The notes beneath the pieces are model-generated. The model was not told where the DNA came from, made no database searches, and saw only the letters and a program-made list of their open reading frames with translations. This document shows, piece after piece, positions 44,997 to 53,779 of a stretch of DNA of 64,000 nt; positions within the stretch are counted from its first letter, which is position 1; every line of letters starts with the position of its first letter. This stretch comes from Gammaproteobacteria bacterium. Its GTDB lineage: Bacteria; Pseudomonadota; Gammaproteobacteria; Pseudomonadales; Cellvibrionaceae. A program made the position numbers and the translations under genes. The stretch is from assembly GCA_004173475.1 (NCBI GenBank), contig SEBU01000006.1, positions 347,959 to 411,958 of the forward strand. The letters run 5' to 3'.

Positions 44997-47525
44997 TTAA
45001 AATTTGAGCGCCAAGCTGGAATCAACCTTTAGCAATTCGCGCTTGAAAATTTGTTGGATGCTAACAAGCGCCTCTTGGCTTTCAGCCTCAAAGCGCAAAG
45101 TAAGTGCCGGAGAAGTATTAGAGGCCCGCACAAGCCCCCAACCCTTACTGTAATCGACCCGTACTCCATCAATACTGGTGACATTACCGTTTTGGAAATC
45201 ACCAGACTCCGTTAATTTTTTAATTACATCAAATTTAACGCTATCAGGTACAGCGATTTTTATTTCAGGTGTGATGATTAATTGCGGAAATGCGGAAAAA
45301 ATATCATCAATATTTTGATCGCGCAGCGTAATAATTTCCAACAAGCGAGCCATAGCATAAATGCCGTCATCAAAACCATACCAACGATCTTTGATAAAAA
45401 TATGGCCGGAGTATTCACCTCCAATTAGCGCTCCTGTTTCGACCATTTTTGCTTTCATCGGCGAATGGCCGGTTTTCCACATAATTGGACGACCGCCATA
45501 ACCGCTGATGACTTGATTTAATTGACGCGAGCATTTCACATCAAATAACACGTCTGCACCGGGATGTCGCGCCAAAATGTCTTTGGCAAATAACATTAAC
45601 AAACGATCCGGCCAAATAATATCACCCTTGGGTGTGACAACCACAAGTCTGTCGCCGTCGCCGTCAAATGCTACGCCTATATCAGCATTCACTTCTTTTA
45701 CTTTTTCAATCAATGCGAATAAATTACTTTCTTGCGTTGGATCTGGATCATGATTTGGAAAAGTGCCGTCTAAATCACAATAAAGTGGCGTTACTCGACA
45801 ACCTAATTCTTCAAATAATTGCGGAGCAACTATACCAGTGACAGCGTTGCCGGCATCTATAACAATGGAAACATCACCTGCCAATGCAACATCAGAAAAA
45901 ATACGTTCAATGTAGTGAGGTATAATTTCGCGGAAAGATTCTTCGCCAATACCCTGATGAAAATTTTGCGCCAAGATTCTGGTTCGTAAGCCTGTTACGG
46001 CATCGTCCGCTAATGCATTGTTGTTGATCACTACTTTAAAGCCATTGTATTCAGCAGGGTTGTGGCTCGCAGTTACCATGACCCCACTTCGCACATCAGA
46101 AAAATGATAGGTCGCGAAATACATTAAGGGTGTGGGTACTACGCCGATATTCATAACGTTACAACCGGAACGTAAAATTCCTTTTATCAAAGCGTTCGTT
46201 AGATCTTGGCTGTGAGTTCTGCCATCGCGAGCAACAATTAAAGATTGCTCACCCTTGTCCAAAGCTTCACTGCCAACGGCATGGCCGATTTTTTCTGCGA
46301 GGCTCGCATCGAGATCTTTACCAACAACGCCCCGAATATCATAAGAACGAAAGATGTGCGCAGGAACACTTGCTTCATCAATGGCAGTAGGTGTTACAAA
46401 TTGCTTTTTATTTCGGATATCGTTCAGACCTAAAATATTTTCGTCTTCGTCGATAACAGCTATATCCAAAATGTCCTGCTTTTGAAAAAGCGTACTGGGG
46501 GTTGCATCCGCAACTGATGCGGTGGCTTTCTTCGCTACCTCAGCAATTGTTGGCGCTAGCTTTTGCTCCGCTTCTTGTTCAACTTTTACGAGGAATCTGC
46601 TGAGCACAAGCGCTAAAAACAAACTAAATGCCGTGGTACACCCCAATGCTAACATCCACAATGTTGGTGCTTCTTCCGCTTGCTCAAGCAATAAATTTGA
46701 GCCGGTAAATGAAACCTCCCAATTGCTGTTGGGAATGGCAAGCGAACGGCTTTGACTAAGACCGCCAGTACCCGTTTTAAAAATCGTTAGGGTCGGTGAG
46801 TTAGCAAACTTTTGTTCCAGCTTTTTTTCCCCTAAATTGCTGGTTGACGCTTGTAGAATTTTTTTAAGTGGCTCACCGTCAAGCGTTAACATGAGCGTGC
46901 CAATTAGAGGTAGGTCTTGTCCAGCTGTGACTCTGGCAACAAAATGGATTTGCCACTTTTCATTAATAAGTGCAGCTTCAGCGTATGCTTTTTCACCGCG
47001 TTCTGCGCGACGTAATAAATCTAACTCGGCGAACCGAATGGGAACTACTCCGTCAGGGTCTACATCGACATTACCGGCCACTAAAATTTTTAAATCTATC
47101 GCATTCTCGATAGAAGAAACCAATGTTTTTTCCAAATCATTCAAAGCGTCGTTATTTTTTTCATTCAATGCCTGGATTATTGCTGGATGGTGCGATAGCT
47201 GATTTAATTTTTCTTGATATTCAGTAAGGTATTTTTCTACTGGCTTTGCACCAATAGAGAGTTCCTGTTGAATAAATTTTTGCTCATTTTCGACGGTTGC
47301 TTTGGTTATCATCACGTCATATAGATAGTAACCTAGCAATATGTTTAGAAGTAATGCTCCACCCACTAACATAAATAGCAAACGCTGTTGAGCTGCCGCT
47401 TTACGCTTGGCCTGCTCTTTGGCTCGAGCAGCAGCGCGCGAACCTACACTTGAAGAAGGGGCGCTAGTTTGCGGTGTGGGTAAAATCCGCTGCGGCCTGG
47501 TTGTTTTATTATCGAGATCGTCCAC
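44997..47525 (-). CDS. algC: Phosphomannomutase/phosphoglucomutase AlgC with membrane-anchored N-terminal half
   Basis: AlgC interconverts mannose/glucose 6- and 1-phosphates for exopolysaccharide and LPS sugars. The 842-residue protein is about 380 longer than the classic enzyme. Residues about 48-70 and 288-312 are membrane helices, and the region between would be periplasmic. The enzyme domain is about 385-842: active-site VMVTASHNPAEYNGFK near 493, the Mg loop FDGDGDRLV near 630, GGEYSGHIF near 713, and the C-terminal phosphate-binding VRASNTSPALTLRFEA. The start is a GTG with GAGGGG five bases upstream. coaBC follows upstream with no dut between them. Confidence 0.93.
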   Translation of the reverse strand: MDDLDNKTTRPQRILPTPQTSAPSSSVGSRAAARAKEQAKRKAAAQQRLLFMLVGGALLLNILLGYYLYDVMITKATVENEQKFIQQELSIGAKPVEKYLTEYQEKLNQLSHHPAIIQALNEKNNDALNDLEKTLVSSIENAIDLKILVAGNVDVDPDGVVPIRFAELDLLRRAERGEKAYAEAALINEKWQIHFVARVTAGQDLPLIGTLMLTLDGEPLKKILQASTSNLGEKKLEQKFANSPTLTIFKTGTGGLSQSRSLAIPNSNWEVSFTGSNLLLEQAEEAPTLWMLALGCTTAFSLFLALVLSRFLVKVEQEAEQKLAPTIAEVAKKATASVADATPSTLFQKQDILDIAVIDEDENILGLNDIRNKKQFVTPTAIDEASVPAHIFRSYDIRGVVGKDLDASLAEKIGHAVGSEALDKGEQSLIVARDGRTHSQDLTNALIKGILRSGCNVMNIGVVPTPLMYFATYHFSDVRSGVMVTASHNPAEYNGFKVVINNNALADDAVTGLRTRILAQNFHQGIGEESFREIIPHYIERIFSDVALAGDVSIVIDAGNAVTGIVAPQLFEELGCRVTPLYCDLDGTFPNHDPDPTQESNLFALIEKVKEVNADIGVAFDGDGDRLVVVTPKGDIIWPDRLLMLFAKDILARHPGADVLFDVKCSRQLNQVISGYGGRPIMWKTGHSPMKAKMVETGALIGGEYSGHIFIKDRWYGFDDGIYAMARLLEIITLRDQNIDDIFSAFPQLIITPEIKIAVPDSVKFDVIKKLTESGDFQNGNVTSIDGVRVDYSKGWGLVRASNTSPALTLRFEAESQEALVSIQQIFKRELLKVDSSLALKF

Positions 47526-47551
47526 AATATCCCCTCGTTGACCCTATCAAT

Positions 47552-48766
47552 TTACAAACCATTATTATTGGCATTTATTTTTTGCGCGATTATAGAAATT
47601 AACTCACGAGCCAGTTGGTGCTTGCTACCTTGCGTTAATTCTTGCTGTTGTTCGTGATCAATGACAGTCACAGCATTTTCATCCGCGTTAAATCCAATAC
47701 CATTTATTGAAATATCATTAGCGATAATCAAATCTAAATTTTTACGTATCAATTTTTGCTTCGCATAAGCGTGAAGATTTTCACTTTCTGCTGCGAACCC
47801 CACGGTAAATGGTTTTGTGTCCAGCGCAGCGATGCTCGCTACTATGTCTGGATTTTTTATTAATTCCAGCGTGATGCGCTCTTCATTTGTCTTCTTGAGT
47901 TTCTGTGTTGCAACCTGAGCAGGGCGATAATCCGCTACCGCCGCAGCGGCGATAAAAATATCGGCAGCGGTTGCATGTTTCAAACTTGCTTCCAACATTT
48001 CCTCTGCCGTGGTGACCGACACAAATTCAACACGATCTGGTGGCGCAAGTTGTGTTGGACCTGATACAAGTACCGTGTGGGCGCCCGCCTCGACCGCAGC
48101 TTGCGCCAGCGCGTAACCCATTTTTCCAGAACTATGGTTACTAACATACCGCACGGGATCGATGGCCTCACGAGTTGGCCCTGCAGTGATCACCACTGTC
48201 TTACCAGCCAGCGCTCCGGATACGAAAAAACTCGCGACTGCATCCACCAAGGCTAAAGGTTCCAGCATTCGGCCTGGGCCCACGTCGCCACACGCCTGCT
48301 CACCAGCGCCTGGTCCCAATATGTGAATTTTGCGTTGGTTAAGTACTTCAACATTAGCTCGGGTACTCACATTGCGCCACATGCCCTGATTCATGGCGGG
48401 CGCTACAGCGATAGGCGAAGCAGTAGCCAGACAAATGGTTGTTAAAAGATCGTTACCCTGACCTTGAGCGAGGCGGGCTATAAAATCTGCGCTGGCGGGT
48501 GCAACCAGAACTAAGTCTGCCCAACGCGCTAACTGGATATGTCCCATTCCAGCTTCAGCTTCTGGATCGAGCAAGGTGGTATGAACGGGGTTTCCTGATA
48601 ACGCTTGCATAGTGAGAGGCGTAATAAATTCCTGCGCGGCCGTTGTCATTACGACGCGAACGCTTGCGCCAGCGTCTTGTAAGCGGCGCACCAGGTCGGC
48701 ACTTTTATAAGCGGCTATACCGCCTGTTACGCCCAGTAGGATACGTTTGTTGGTGAGCGAACTCAT
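47552..48766 (-). CDS. coaBC: Bifunctional CoaBC (PPC decarboxylase/PPC synthetase)
   Basis: CoaBC makes 4'-phosphopantetheine for coenzyme A. The 404-residue protein has an N-terminal flavoprotein decarboxylase (residues about 1-190): LLGVTGGIAAYKSADL near 10, LVLVAPASADFIARLAQG near 85 and APAMNQGMW near 122. The C-terminal CTP-dependent synthetase (about 190-404) includes ITAGPTREAIDPVRYVSNHSSGKMG near 194 and AAVADYRPAQV near 275. It lies upstream of algC by 26 bp. In pseudomonads dut lies between them; here it is absent. Confidence 0.96.
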   Translation of the reverse strand: MSSLTNKRILLGVTGGIAAYKSADLVRRLQDAGASVRVVMTTAAQEFITPLTMQALSGNPVHTTLLDPEAEAGMGHIQLARWADLVLVAPASADFIARLAQGQGNDLLTTICLATASPIAVAPAMNQGMWRNVSTRANVEVLNQRKIHILGPGAGEQACGDVGPGRMLEPLALVDAVASFFVSGALAGKTVVITAGPTREAIDPVRYVSNHSSGKMGYALAQAAVEAGAHTVLVSGPTQLAPPDRVEFVSVTTAEEMLEASLKHATAADIFIAAAAVADYRPAQVATQKLKKTNEERITLELIKNPDIVASIAALDTKPFTVGFAAESENLHAYAKQKLIRKNLDLIIANDISINGIGFNADENAVTVIDHEQQQELTQGSKHQLARELISIIAQKINANNNGL

Positions 48767-48938
48767 ATGTACGCCTTAGTTAAGAGGGACATGGTTGAAT
48801 TGTAGCGCAATGTAACTGACTACTAACTCCAGAACCAGCCAATTAGAAAAGAAACTATTAGACGCCACATCAACCAATGGGTTTTATGTTGAACGACGTC
48901 AGTAAGACGTCTGCGAATGAACACGGATGCATGAAAGG

Positions 48939-48973
48939 AAAAAAGGGGACGATTGAAAATTAACTACCGTCCC
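48939..48973 (-). terminator. Terminator after the CadC-like gene
   Basis: On the minus strand GGGACG and CGTCCC pair around a 16-base loop and are followed by CTTTTTTCC. It lies 26 bases after the stop of the CadC-like gene and shields coaBC from its transcription. Confidence 0.8.
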
Positions 48974-48998
48974 ACCGTATTAGGGGAACGGCATAATA

Positions 48999-51152
48999 TT
49001 ATTTCAACTCAACGATATTGGCTTCGGCAAGGTAACAATCCGTTTGGAGAGTTCCCTTTAATGGGTTAAATGAAGTGGTAGATACAATTTTGGAATCCCG
49101 CTTTAGGTAGGTAGATATACTGGCAGTCGCAAAGTCGAAATAGAGAATATCCGACTCGCGACATAGGCCGCCGCTAACAAAATAGGCGCCCTGTTTGTCA
49201 ACCTTAAGCAATTTACTATTATCGTTGAGGGTAGATGTTATTAATTCCAGAGCATCATTCTTTGCTCGCAGCGCCCAAAGACCGTTCTCCCCGACATATT
49301 GAAAATAAATATCCCCATCAAATTCCGCCGCAGTACCGACAGCTCCAAAGGTCAATTGTTTCTGTAGATGAGTCTTTGTATCGATACGCCATAGATTTCT
49401 AAGGTCGCGATTGCTTTTGACTACCAGCAACCGATTAGTATTAGGGAAATAACCCACCGGCTCGATTTTGTCAGTGTCCTTAAAAAACAAGATTGTTTCC
49501 GCAGTCATTAGATTATGGAGGTAGAGGCTCGTGCCGTTACTGAAAATGAGGTTGTTATGGCCATACCAGACAATCGAGCTGACCCTTTTTGCGATAGGTT
49601 GAACCGTGAGCTGCCGCTCCTGGCCACCTTCCACTAACCATAGATGTATCTGATTATTGCGCACCGAGGCATACACGGCCTTATCTCCATCAGGCGAAAA
49701 GGTAGCGGAATAGTTAAGGTCGTTGTTTTCGGTTAACCGCGTTTTAGTCCCGTCTGGCGCCATCAGGATAATATTTGAGCTGCGTCGCTCTTCTGTATAG
49801 AAGATAGCGCTTCCGTCTGGCTTGAAACGGGGTCTTGAAAAAACCCGATCTTTGGAATCGGCCAGTGGAATCTCCACGCGCTGACCATCCATATAAAGAA
49901 TGAATAATTTTCTCTCTTCCTCGTTAAAAAGCAAAACGCCACTTCCATCCGGAACCCAGCTCATTTCCACTGCTGGAAAATCGAGCTGCCAGCGGCTTAT
50001 CGATGCTTGCTCTTCATTTAAGAAATCAACTTGAATGGCATTTTTGTGCAAGCTTGCGAGCGCTGTTTTTTTATTCAAAACAGCGCTCGCAACTGGATTG
50101 GACATTCCATCGCCTTCATCCAGCGCGATCAACCGCTGATCCTGGGTTGAGTATCGGTAACGTGCTGTGGCAGCGTTCGGACCTTGTTTGGCGACGAATT
50201 CAAGTGTGGCCTCATCCCACCAAGTCACGCTGTAAATCCGCCCCTGCCATTGACTGAGAAGTTGTTTCTCTATCAGTCGTTCGCTGTCCAAATCAAGGGA
50301 AAAAATGTGGAGTGAGTATAAGTAGTTGGGCTTTTCAAAAAAATTGGGGCTGAAAGGCTGCCCTTCATCACGCTTTACCTCGACGGCAACCAAATGTTTT
50401 CCGGCGGGCGACCAAGCTAATTTGAACCACGAGCCCTGGCTGTTTGCAACACGCCAATCCCTGCCCGAACCATTGCGAATAATGATGTCACTGTCTGTTT
50501 CACCCTTTTGTTTGGCATTAAATTTTTCGCGAATATAGGCCACATGTTTATTATCGGGGTGGGGTACTGCATTCCGTTCATGGCCGGTTTCGTTGGTGTA
50601 TCCCGAGGTAGTTTGAAATAGGATCTTATGGCTTTTGGTTAATGGCCCTAGTTTTGGTGTTTTTGAGTTTTTCAGGTCTGCTGGAGAAGGCATCAATAAA
50701 ACTAACAAGACTACACATAAACAAATACTTATGAGCAGAGCCCAGGTTCCAGATGTGGTGAGAATCTTTTGCGGAGTTTTAGTCTGCGTGATCCCCAACA
50801 ATTGAGAATCGACGGAGCTTAAGTTTTGAAACTGAGGCTCAAGTTTGAGCTGGTAACCGCGTTTGGAATAGTGAGCAATAATTTCCTGATCTCCCATCAA
50901 TTCCGCAAACGCAGTACGCAGGGCATTAATACTTTTTTGCACCGACCCGTGAGTGACTATACGTCCTTCCCAAAGCTCCCTAATTAACTCTTCATTGCTT
51001 ATGACGCGACCATGATGACAGGCGAGGTAATGCAATACCGCCATTACCTTAGGCTGCAACTTGATGGTTTTAACAGAAGTGCGCAGGCTGTTATGTGATG
51101 GCGACACTTCGACCTCACCTAGCCTGAAGTCTGCTTCTTTAATAACGTCCAT
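48999..51152 (-). CDS. CadC/ToxR-type membrane regulator with beta-propeller sensor
   Basis: A 717-residue one-component regulator. Residues about 10-105 form an OmpR-type winged helix (LHYLACHHGRVISNEELIRELWEGRIV, then HYSKRGYQLKL). A membrane helix is at about residues 146-168. The rest (about 200-717) is beta-rich with TolB/WD40-like blades (FSPDGDKAVYAS, RFKPDGSAIFYTEE, SWVPDGSGVLLFN), placed in the periplasm. It should sense an envelope or extracellular signal and act on DNA from the membrane. A divergent small secreted gene starts at 51476. The block interrupts the coaBC-radC region. Confidence 0.87.
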   Translation of the reverse strand: MDVIKEADFRLGEVEVSPSHNSLRTSVKTIKLQPKVMAVLHYLACHHGRVISNEELIRELWEGRIVTHGSVQKSINALRTAFAELMGDQEIIAHYSKRGYQLKLEPQFQNLSSVDSQLLGITQTKTPQKILTTSGTWALLISICLCVVLLVLLMPSPADLKNSKTPKLGPLTKSHKILFQTTSGYTNETGHERNAVPHPDNKHVAYIREKFNAKQKGETDSDIIIRNGSGRDWRVANSQGSWFKLAWSPAGKHLVAVEVKRDEGQPFSPNFFEKPNYLYSLHIFSLDLDSERLIEKQLLSQWQGRIYSVTWWDEATLEFVAKQGPNAATARYRYSTQDQRLIALDEGDGMSNPVASAVLNKKTALASLHKNAIQVDFLNEEQASISRWQLDFPAVEMSWVPDGSGVLLFNEEERKLFILYMDGQRVEIPLADSKDRVFSRPRFKPDGSAIFYTEERRSSNIILMAPDGTKTRLTENNDLNYSATFSPDGDKAVYASVRNNQIHLWLVEGGQERQLTVQPIAKRVSSIVWYGHNNLIFSNGTSLYLHNLMTAETILFFKDTDKIEPVGYFPNTNRLLVVKSNRDLRNLWRIDTKTHLQKQLTFGAVGTAAEFDGDIYFQYVGENGLWALRAKNDALELITSTLNDNSKLLKVDKQGAYFVSGGLCRESDILYFDFATASISTYLKRDSKIVSTTSFNPLKGTLQTDCYLAEANIVELK

Positions 51153-51374
51153 GAAAACCTGAACCTTTAGCCTTAACCATAGTTATACCTTTCTCAGTTT
51201 GTTTTTTTATTAAAATTAAACGAGTAAACCACTCGCTGAGCAAACCCTGACTACAGTGTAATTTTGCAAGATTCCATTTGTGAAACACAAGTCTAGCACC
51301 GGATTAGTCAAATCATATCTAATTGATTTTTATGAGAAAATTTTTGGTAAGCAAAAGGTAAGCGTAGGGTTTTG

Positions 51375-51412
51375 TATAGTCAGTGTTTTTTTCCTACCCT
51401 GACATATAGTCA
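51375..51412 (+). promoter_or_regulatory. Direct repeats upstream of the secreted gene
   Basis: The octamer TATAGTCA occurs at 51375-51382 and again at 51405-51412, 30 bp apart, close to three turns of the helix. OmpR-type winged helices bind direct repeats, so these are candidate sites for the divergent CadC-like regulator. The 323-bp gap between the two genes (51153-51475) holds no gene, and no clear sigma-70 box was seen. Confidence 0.35.
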
Positions 51413-51475
51413 ACTAACACGCATCTGCAGCTGCAACGATGGGTGCCGTCAATAACATTCAACGAGGTAAAGGTT

Positions 51476-52027
51476 ATGAAATACTTTCTGATGATGCTGG
51501 CCTTAACTCCGCTGCTAACCCTAGCGGCGGAAGAACAGCCATTAACACCCAATTCACCACTTGTTTATGTGAATCAAAACATCGGCTTTAACGTAAAGGG
51601 TTTTAAATACAAGCAATCGGAGTTTCCCTGCAATATCGATAAGGCAATGGTAGAAGACCTTGTGGATAAAGCCAAAACCCAAGGTCTGCGCTTCGAGCCT
51701 GTTTCCACCGCCGCCAAAATACGCAATGGAGTGGTACCAGTACTTTTAATCGATGTGGAGCAGCTTGTACTAGGAAGCGAGCATCAATTTGGCACAAAAC
51801 AATCGTCCGCCTTACCGAAAATCCAAATCACCGCAGCCCTGCTAAAAGGTAAAGAGATGGCCACCGCGAAACACACCTGCGCCATTATGTCGCTCAACGA
51901 ATTTACACCTTCCAGCAATGTGCTGGACTTGGGGAGCAACGGCGTAACCGTTTGCGATGCAACGCAAAAGTGCCTTAAAGACTTGAGTAAGGACGTCGTG
52001 GAATGGATTGAACCGCAAATCCGCTAG
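51476..52027 (+). CDS. Small secreted protein next to the CadC-like gene
   Basis: A 183-residue protein from the ATG at 51476, with GAGG upstream. Residues 1-18 form a signal peptide (MKYFLMMLALTPLLTLAA). The mature protein has four cysteines, in FPCNID, HTCAIM, TVCDA and KCLKD, and no motif I recognise. It is divergent from the CadC-like regulator, so it is a likely target or a partner of that signalling system. It is followed by radC. The function is unknown. Confidence 0.7.
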   Translation: MKYFLMMLALTPLLTLAAEEQPLTPNSPLVYVNQNIGFNVKGFKYKQSEFPCNIDKAMVEDLVDKAKTQGLRFEPVSTAAKIRNGVVPVLLIDVEQLVLGSEHQFGTKQSSALPKIQITAALLKGKEMATAKHTCAIMSLNEFTPSSNVLDLGSNGVTVCDATQKCLKDLSKDVVEWIEPQIR

Positions 52028-52208
52028 AAAGCTCTAGAACAATGCTGCATAGCCTGCCAGAGGTTCGGCTATGCAGTATCTTGTCGTAAGATTTTATACA
52101 AACAGGATAAAGCTTGACGGATAAATCAGGATTTAGCATTCTGCACAAATCTTCACCCAAATTCACCCCTCATAGACTTGAGGTCTTCTTACTAACAAGG
52201 AACGTAAT

Positions 52209-52883
52209 ATGTCCATAGCTGATTGGCCAGCCGCTGAACGCCCCCGTGAAAAACTTCTCGATTTAGGTCCCGCCGCTTTGTCTGATGCCGAACTTCTCGC
52301 CATTTTTTTGCGCGTAGGTTGCGTCGGGAAATCCGCCGTAGATCTCGCCCGCGAGTTATTGCACGAGTACGGCGGGTTGCGCCAATTACTTGAAGCATCC
52401 CAAGCTGAATTTTGTAGGGGCTTAGGCCTTGGCTCCGCTAAATACGCTCAGCTTCAGGCAGTATTGGAGATGGGCCGCCGGCACCTATCAGCCACATTAA
52501 AAGAGGGCGACTTATTAACTACGCCCGATCTGGTTCGAAATTACCTAAGCGCTCAACTTCGACATCAACCCCGCGAAGTATTTGCAGTGCTGTTTCTGGA
52601 TAACCAAAACCGTTTGATTGCTTACGAAGAACTTTTTTACGGGACTATTGATGGTGCCTCGGTCTATCCACGTGAAGTGGTTAAAAAGGCTTTGGCAAAA
52701 AACTCTGCTGCGGTCATTCTGGCCCATAACCACCCTTCGGGAATTGCAGAACCCAGCCAGGCGGATCAACGAATTACACAACGCCTGCAGGATGCGTTAA
52801 ATCTGGTAGACATTCGCGTCCTCGACCATATGGTAGTAGGTGATAGTGAAGTAATTTCCTTCGCTGAACGAGGTCTTTTGTGA
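52209..52883 (+). CDS. radC: RadC-family JAMM-domain protein
   Basis: A 224-residue RadC protein. The helix-hairpin-helix part (about residues 1-80) is followed by a JAMM metal domain with [14 protein letters not shown] (His-x-His and Asp) near residue 173. Despite the name, a DNA repair role is disputed for the family. The gene precedes rpmB and rpmG and, in pseudomonads, is next to coaBC; here the CadC-like and secreted genes lie between. Confidence 0.92.
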   Translation: MSIADWPAAERPREKLLDLGPAALSDAELLAIFLRVGCVGKSAVDLARELLHEYGGLRQLLEASQAEFCRGLGLGSAKYAQLQAVLEMGRRHLSATLKEGDLLTTPDLVRNYLSAQLRHQPREVFAVLFLDNQNRLIAYEELFYGTIDGASVYPREVVKKALAKNSAAVILAHNHPSGIAEPSQADQRITQRLQDALNLVDIRVLDHMVVGDSEVISFAERGLL

Positions 52884-52930
52884 ATATAGGGCATTTAGGC
52901 GAATTTTTTGGCTAAAAAATCAGCTTGTCA

Positions 52931-52959
52931 TTGCTATTGAAAGGCTGTTTTGGTATAAA
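52931..52959 (+). promoter_or_regulatory. Candidate sigma-70 promoter for rpmB-rpmG
   Basis: TTGCTA (52931-52936) and TATAAA (52954-52959) are separated by 17 bp, giving a start near 52966 and a leader of about 230 bases before rpmB. The 313-bp gap between radC and rpmB holds no gene. A leader this long may carry regulatory structure; no named element was recognised. Confidence 0.5.
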
Positions 52960-53196
52960 ACGCGGCTCTTTGCGGCAGGGTTATTTTGAGCATCCACAAC
53001 CGGTGTCAAAAATGAAGCGCCCCGCACAAATTTCCCTGTGAAGTTTGCCTGACTGACCAACGATTCAGTCCGCGATTTTGAAGAATAGGCTGCTTACAAC
53101 AATGCTCTAAGCTGGTTGTTAGTCTGTGTTACGGCTCCCGGCGCTGCCCACTTAACGGCTAGGCTTAGCGCGCTGATTTATTAATGAGGCAATAGA

Positions 53197-53433
53197 ATGT
53201 CTAGAGTATGTCAAGTTACCGGCAAGCGTCCAATTACCGGTAACAATGTTTCTCACGCAAAAAACCACACCAAGCGTCGTTTTTTGCCAAACCTTCACAC
53301 TCACCGTTTCTGGGTTGAGGCTGAAAAGCGCTTTGTAAGCTTGCGCGTTTCTGCAAAAGGTATGCGCGTAATCGACAAGCGCGGTATCGATGCAGTTTTG
53401 GCTGAAGTCCGTGCAAACGGCGAAAAAGTTTAA
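53197..53433 (+). CDS. rpmB: 50S ribosomal protein L28
   Basis: L28 is a small component of the large ribosomal subunit. The 78-residue protein starts [21 protein letters not shown] and continues with [32 protein letters not shown], all highly conserved. It lies 13 bases before rpmG, as in most bacteria. Confidence 0.98.
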   Translation: MSRVCQVTGKRPITGNNVSHAKNHTKRRFLPNLHTHRFWVEAEKRFVSLRVSAKGMRVIDKRGIDAVLAEVRANGEKV

Positions 53434-53446
53434 TTAGGAGCTCGTC

Positions 53447-53602
53447 ATGCGCGATAAAATTCGTCTTAACTCTAGCGCCGGTACTGGTCACTTTTACACT
53501 ACCGACAAAAACAAGCGCACCATGCCAGAAAAAATGGAGATCAAAAAATTTGATCCCGTTGTTCGTAAGCATGTTGTGTACAAAGAAGGCAAAATTAAGT
53601 AA
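53447..53602 (+). CDS. rpmG: 50S ribosomal protein L33
   Basis: A 51-residue protein starting [17 protein letters not shown] and ending YKEGKIK. TAGGAG precedes the ATG. It matches L33 ([25 protein letters not shown]). No zinc-binding CxxC pairs are present, so it is the zinc-free form. It is part of the rpmB-rpmG pair. Confidence 0.97.
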   Translation: MRDKIRLNSSAGTGHFYTTDKNKRTMPEKMEIKKFDPVVRKHVVYKEGKIK

Positions 53603-53626
53603 TTAATTTTTACTTAATGTGTTTTC

Positions 53627-53655
53627 AAAAAACCCGGCGTCAGTCGGGTTTTTTT
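53627..53655 (+). terminator. Terminator after rpmG
   Basis: AAAAAACCCG-GCGTCAGT-CGGGTTTTTTT forms a short stem with A and T runs, a typical rho-independent terminator for the rpmB-rpmG transcript. Confidence 0.9.
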
Positions 53656-53779
53656 ATACCTGAATTTCCTTCACCACCGCCGTCATTATCGTCACTCAAA
53701 AGCGCAGCATAAAATAACACCAGCAACACGTGCAGCCTGATCTAGACTGAAATTACCAATAATCAGGTAAGGATCGACT

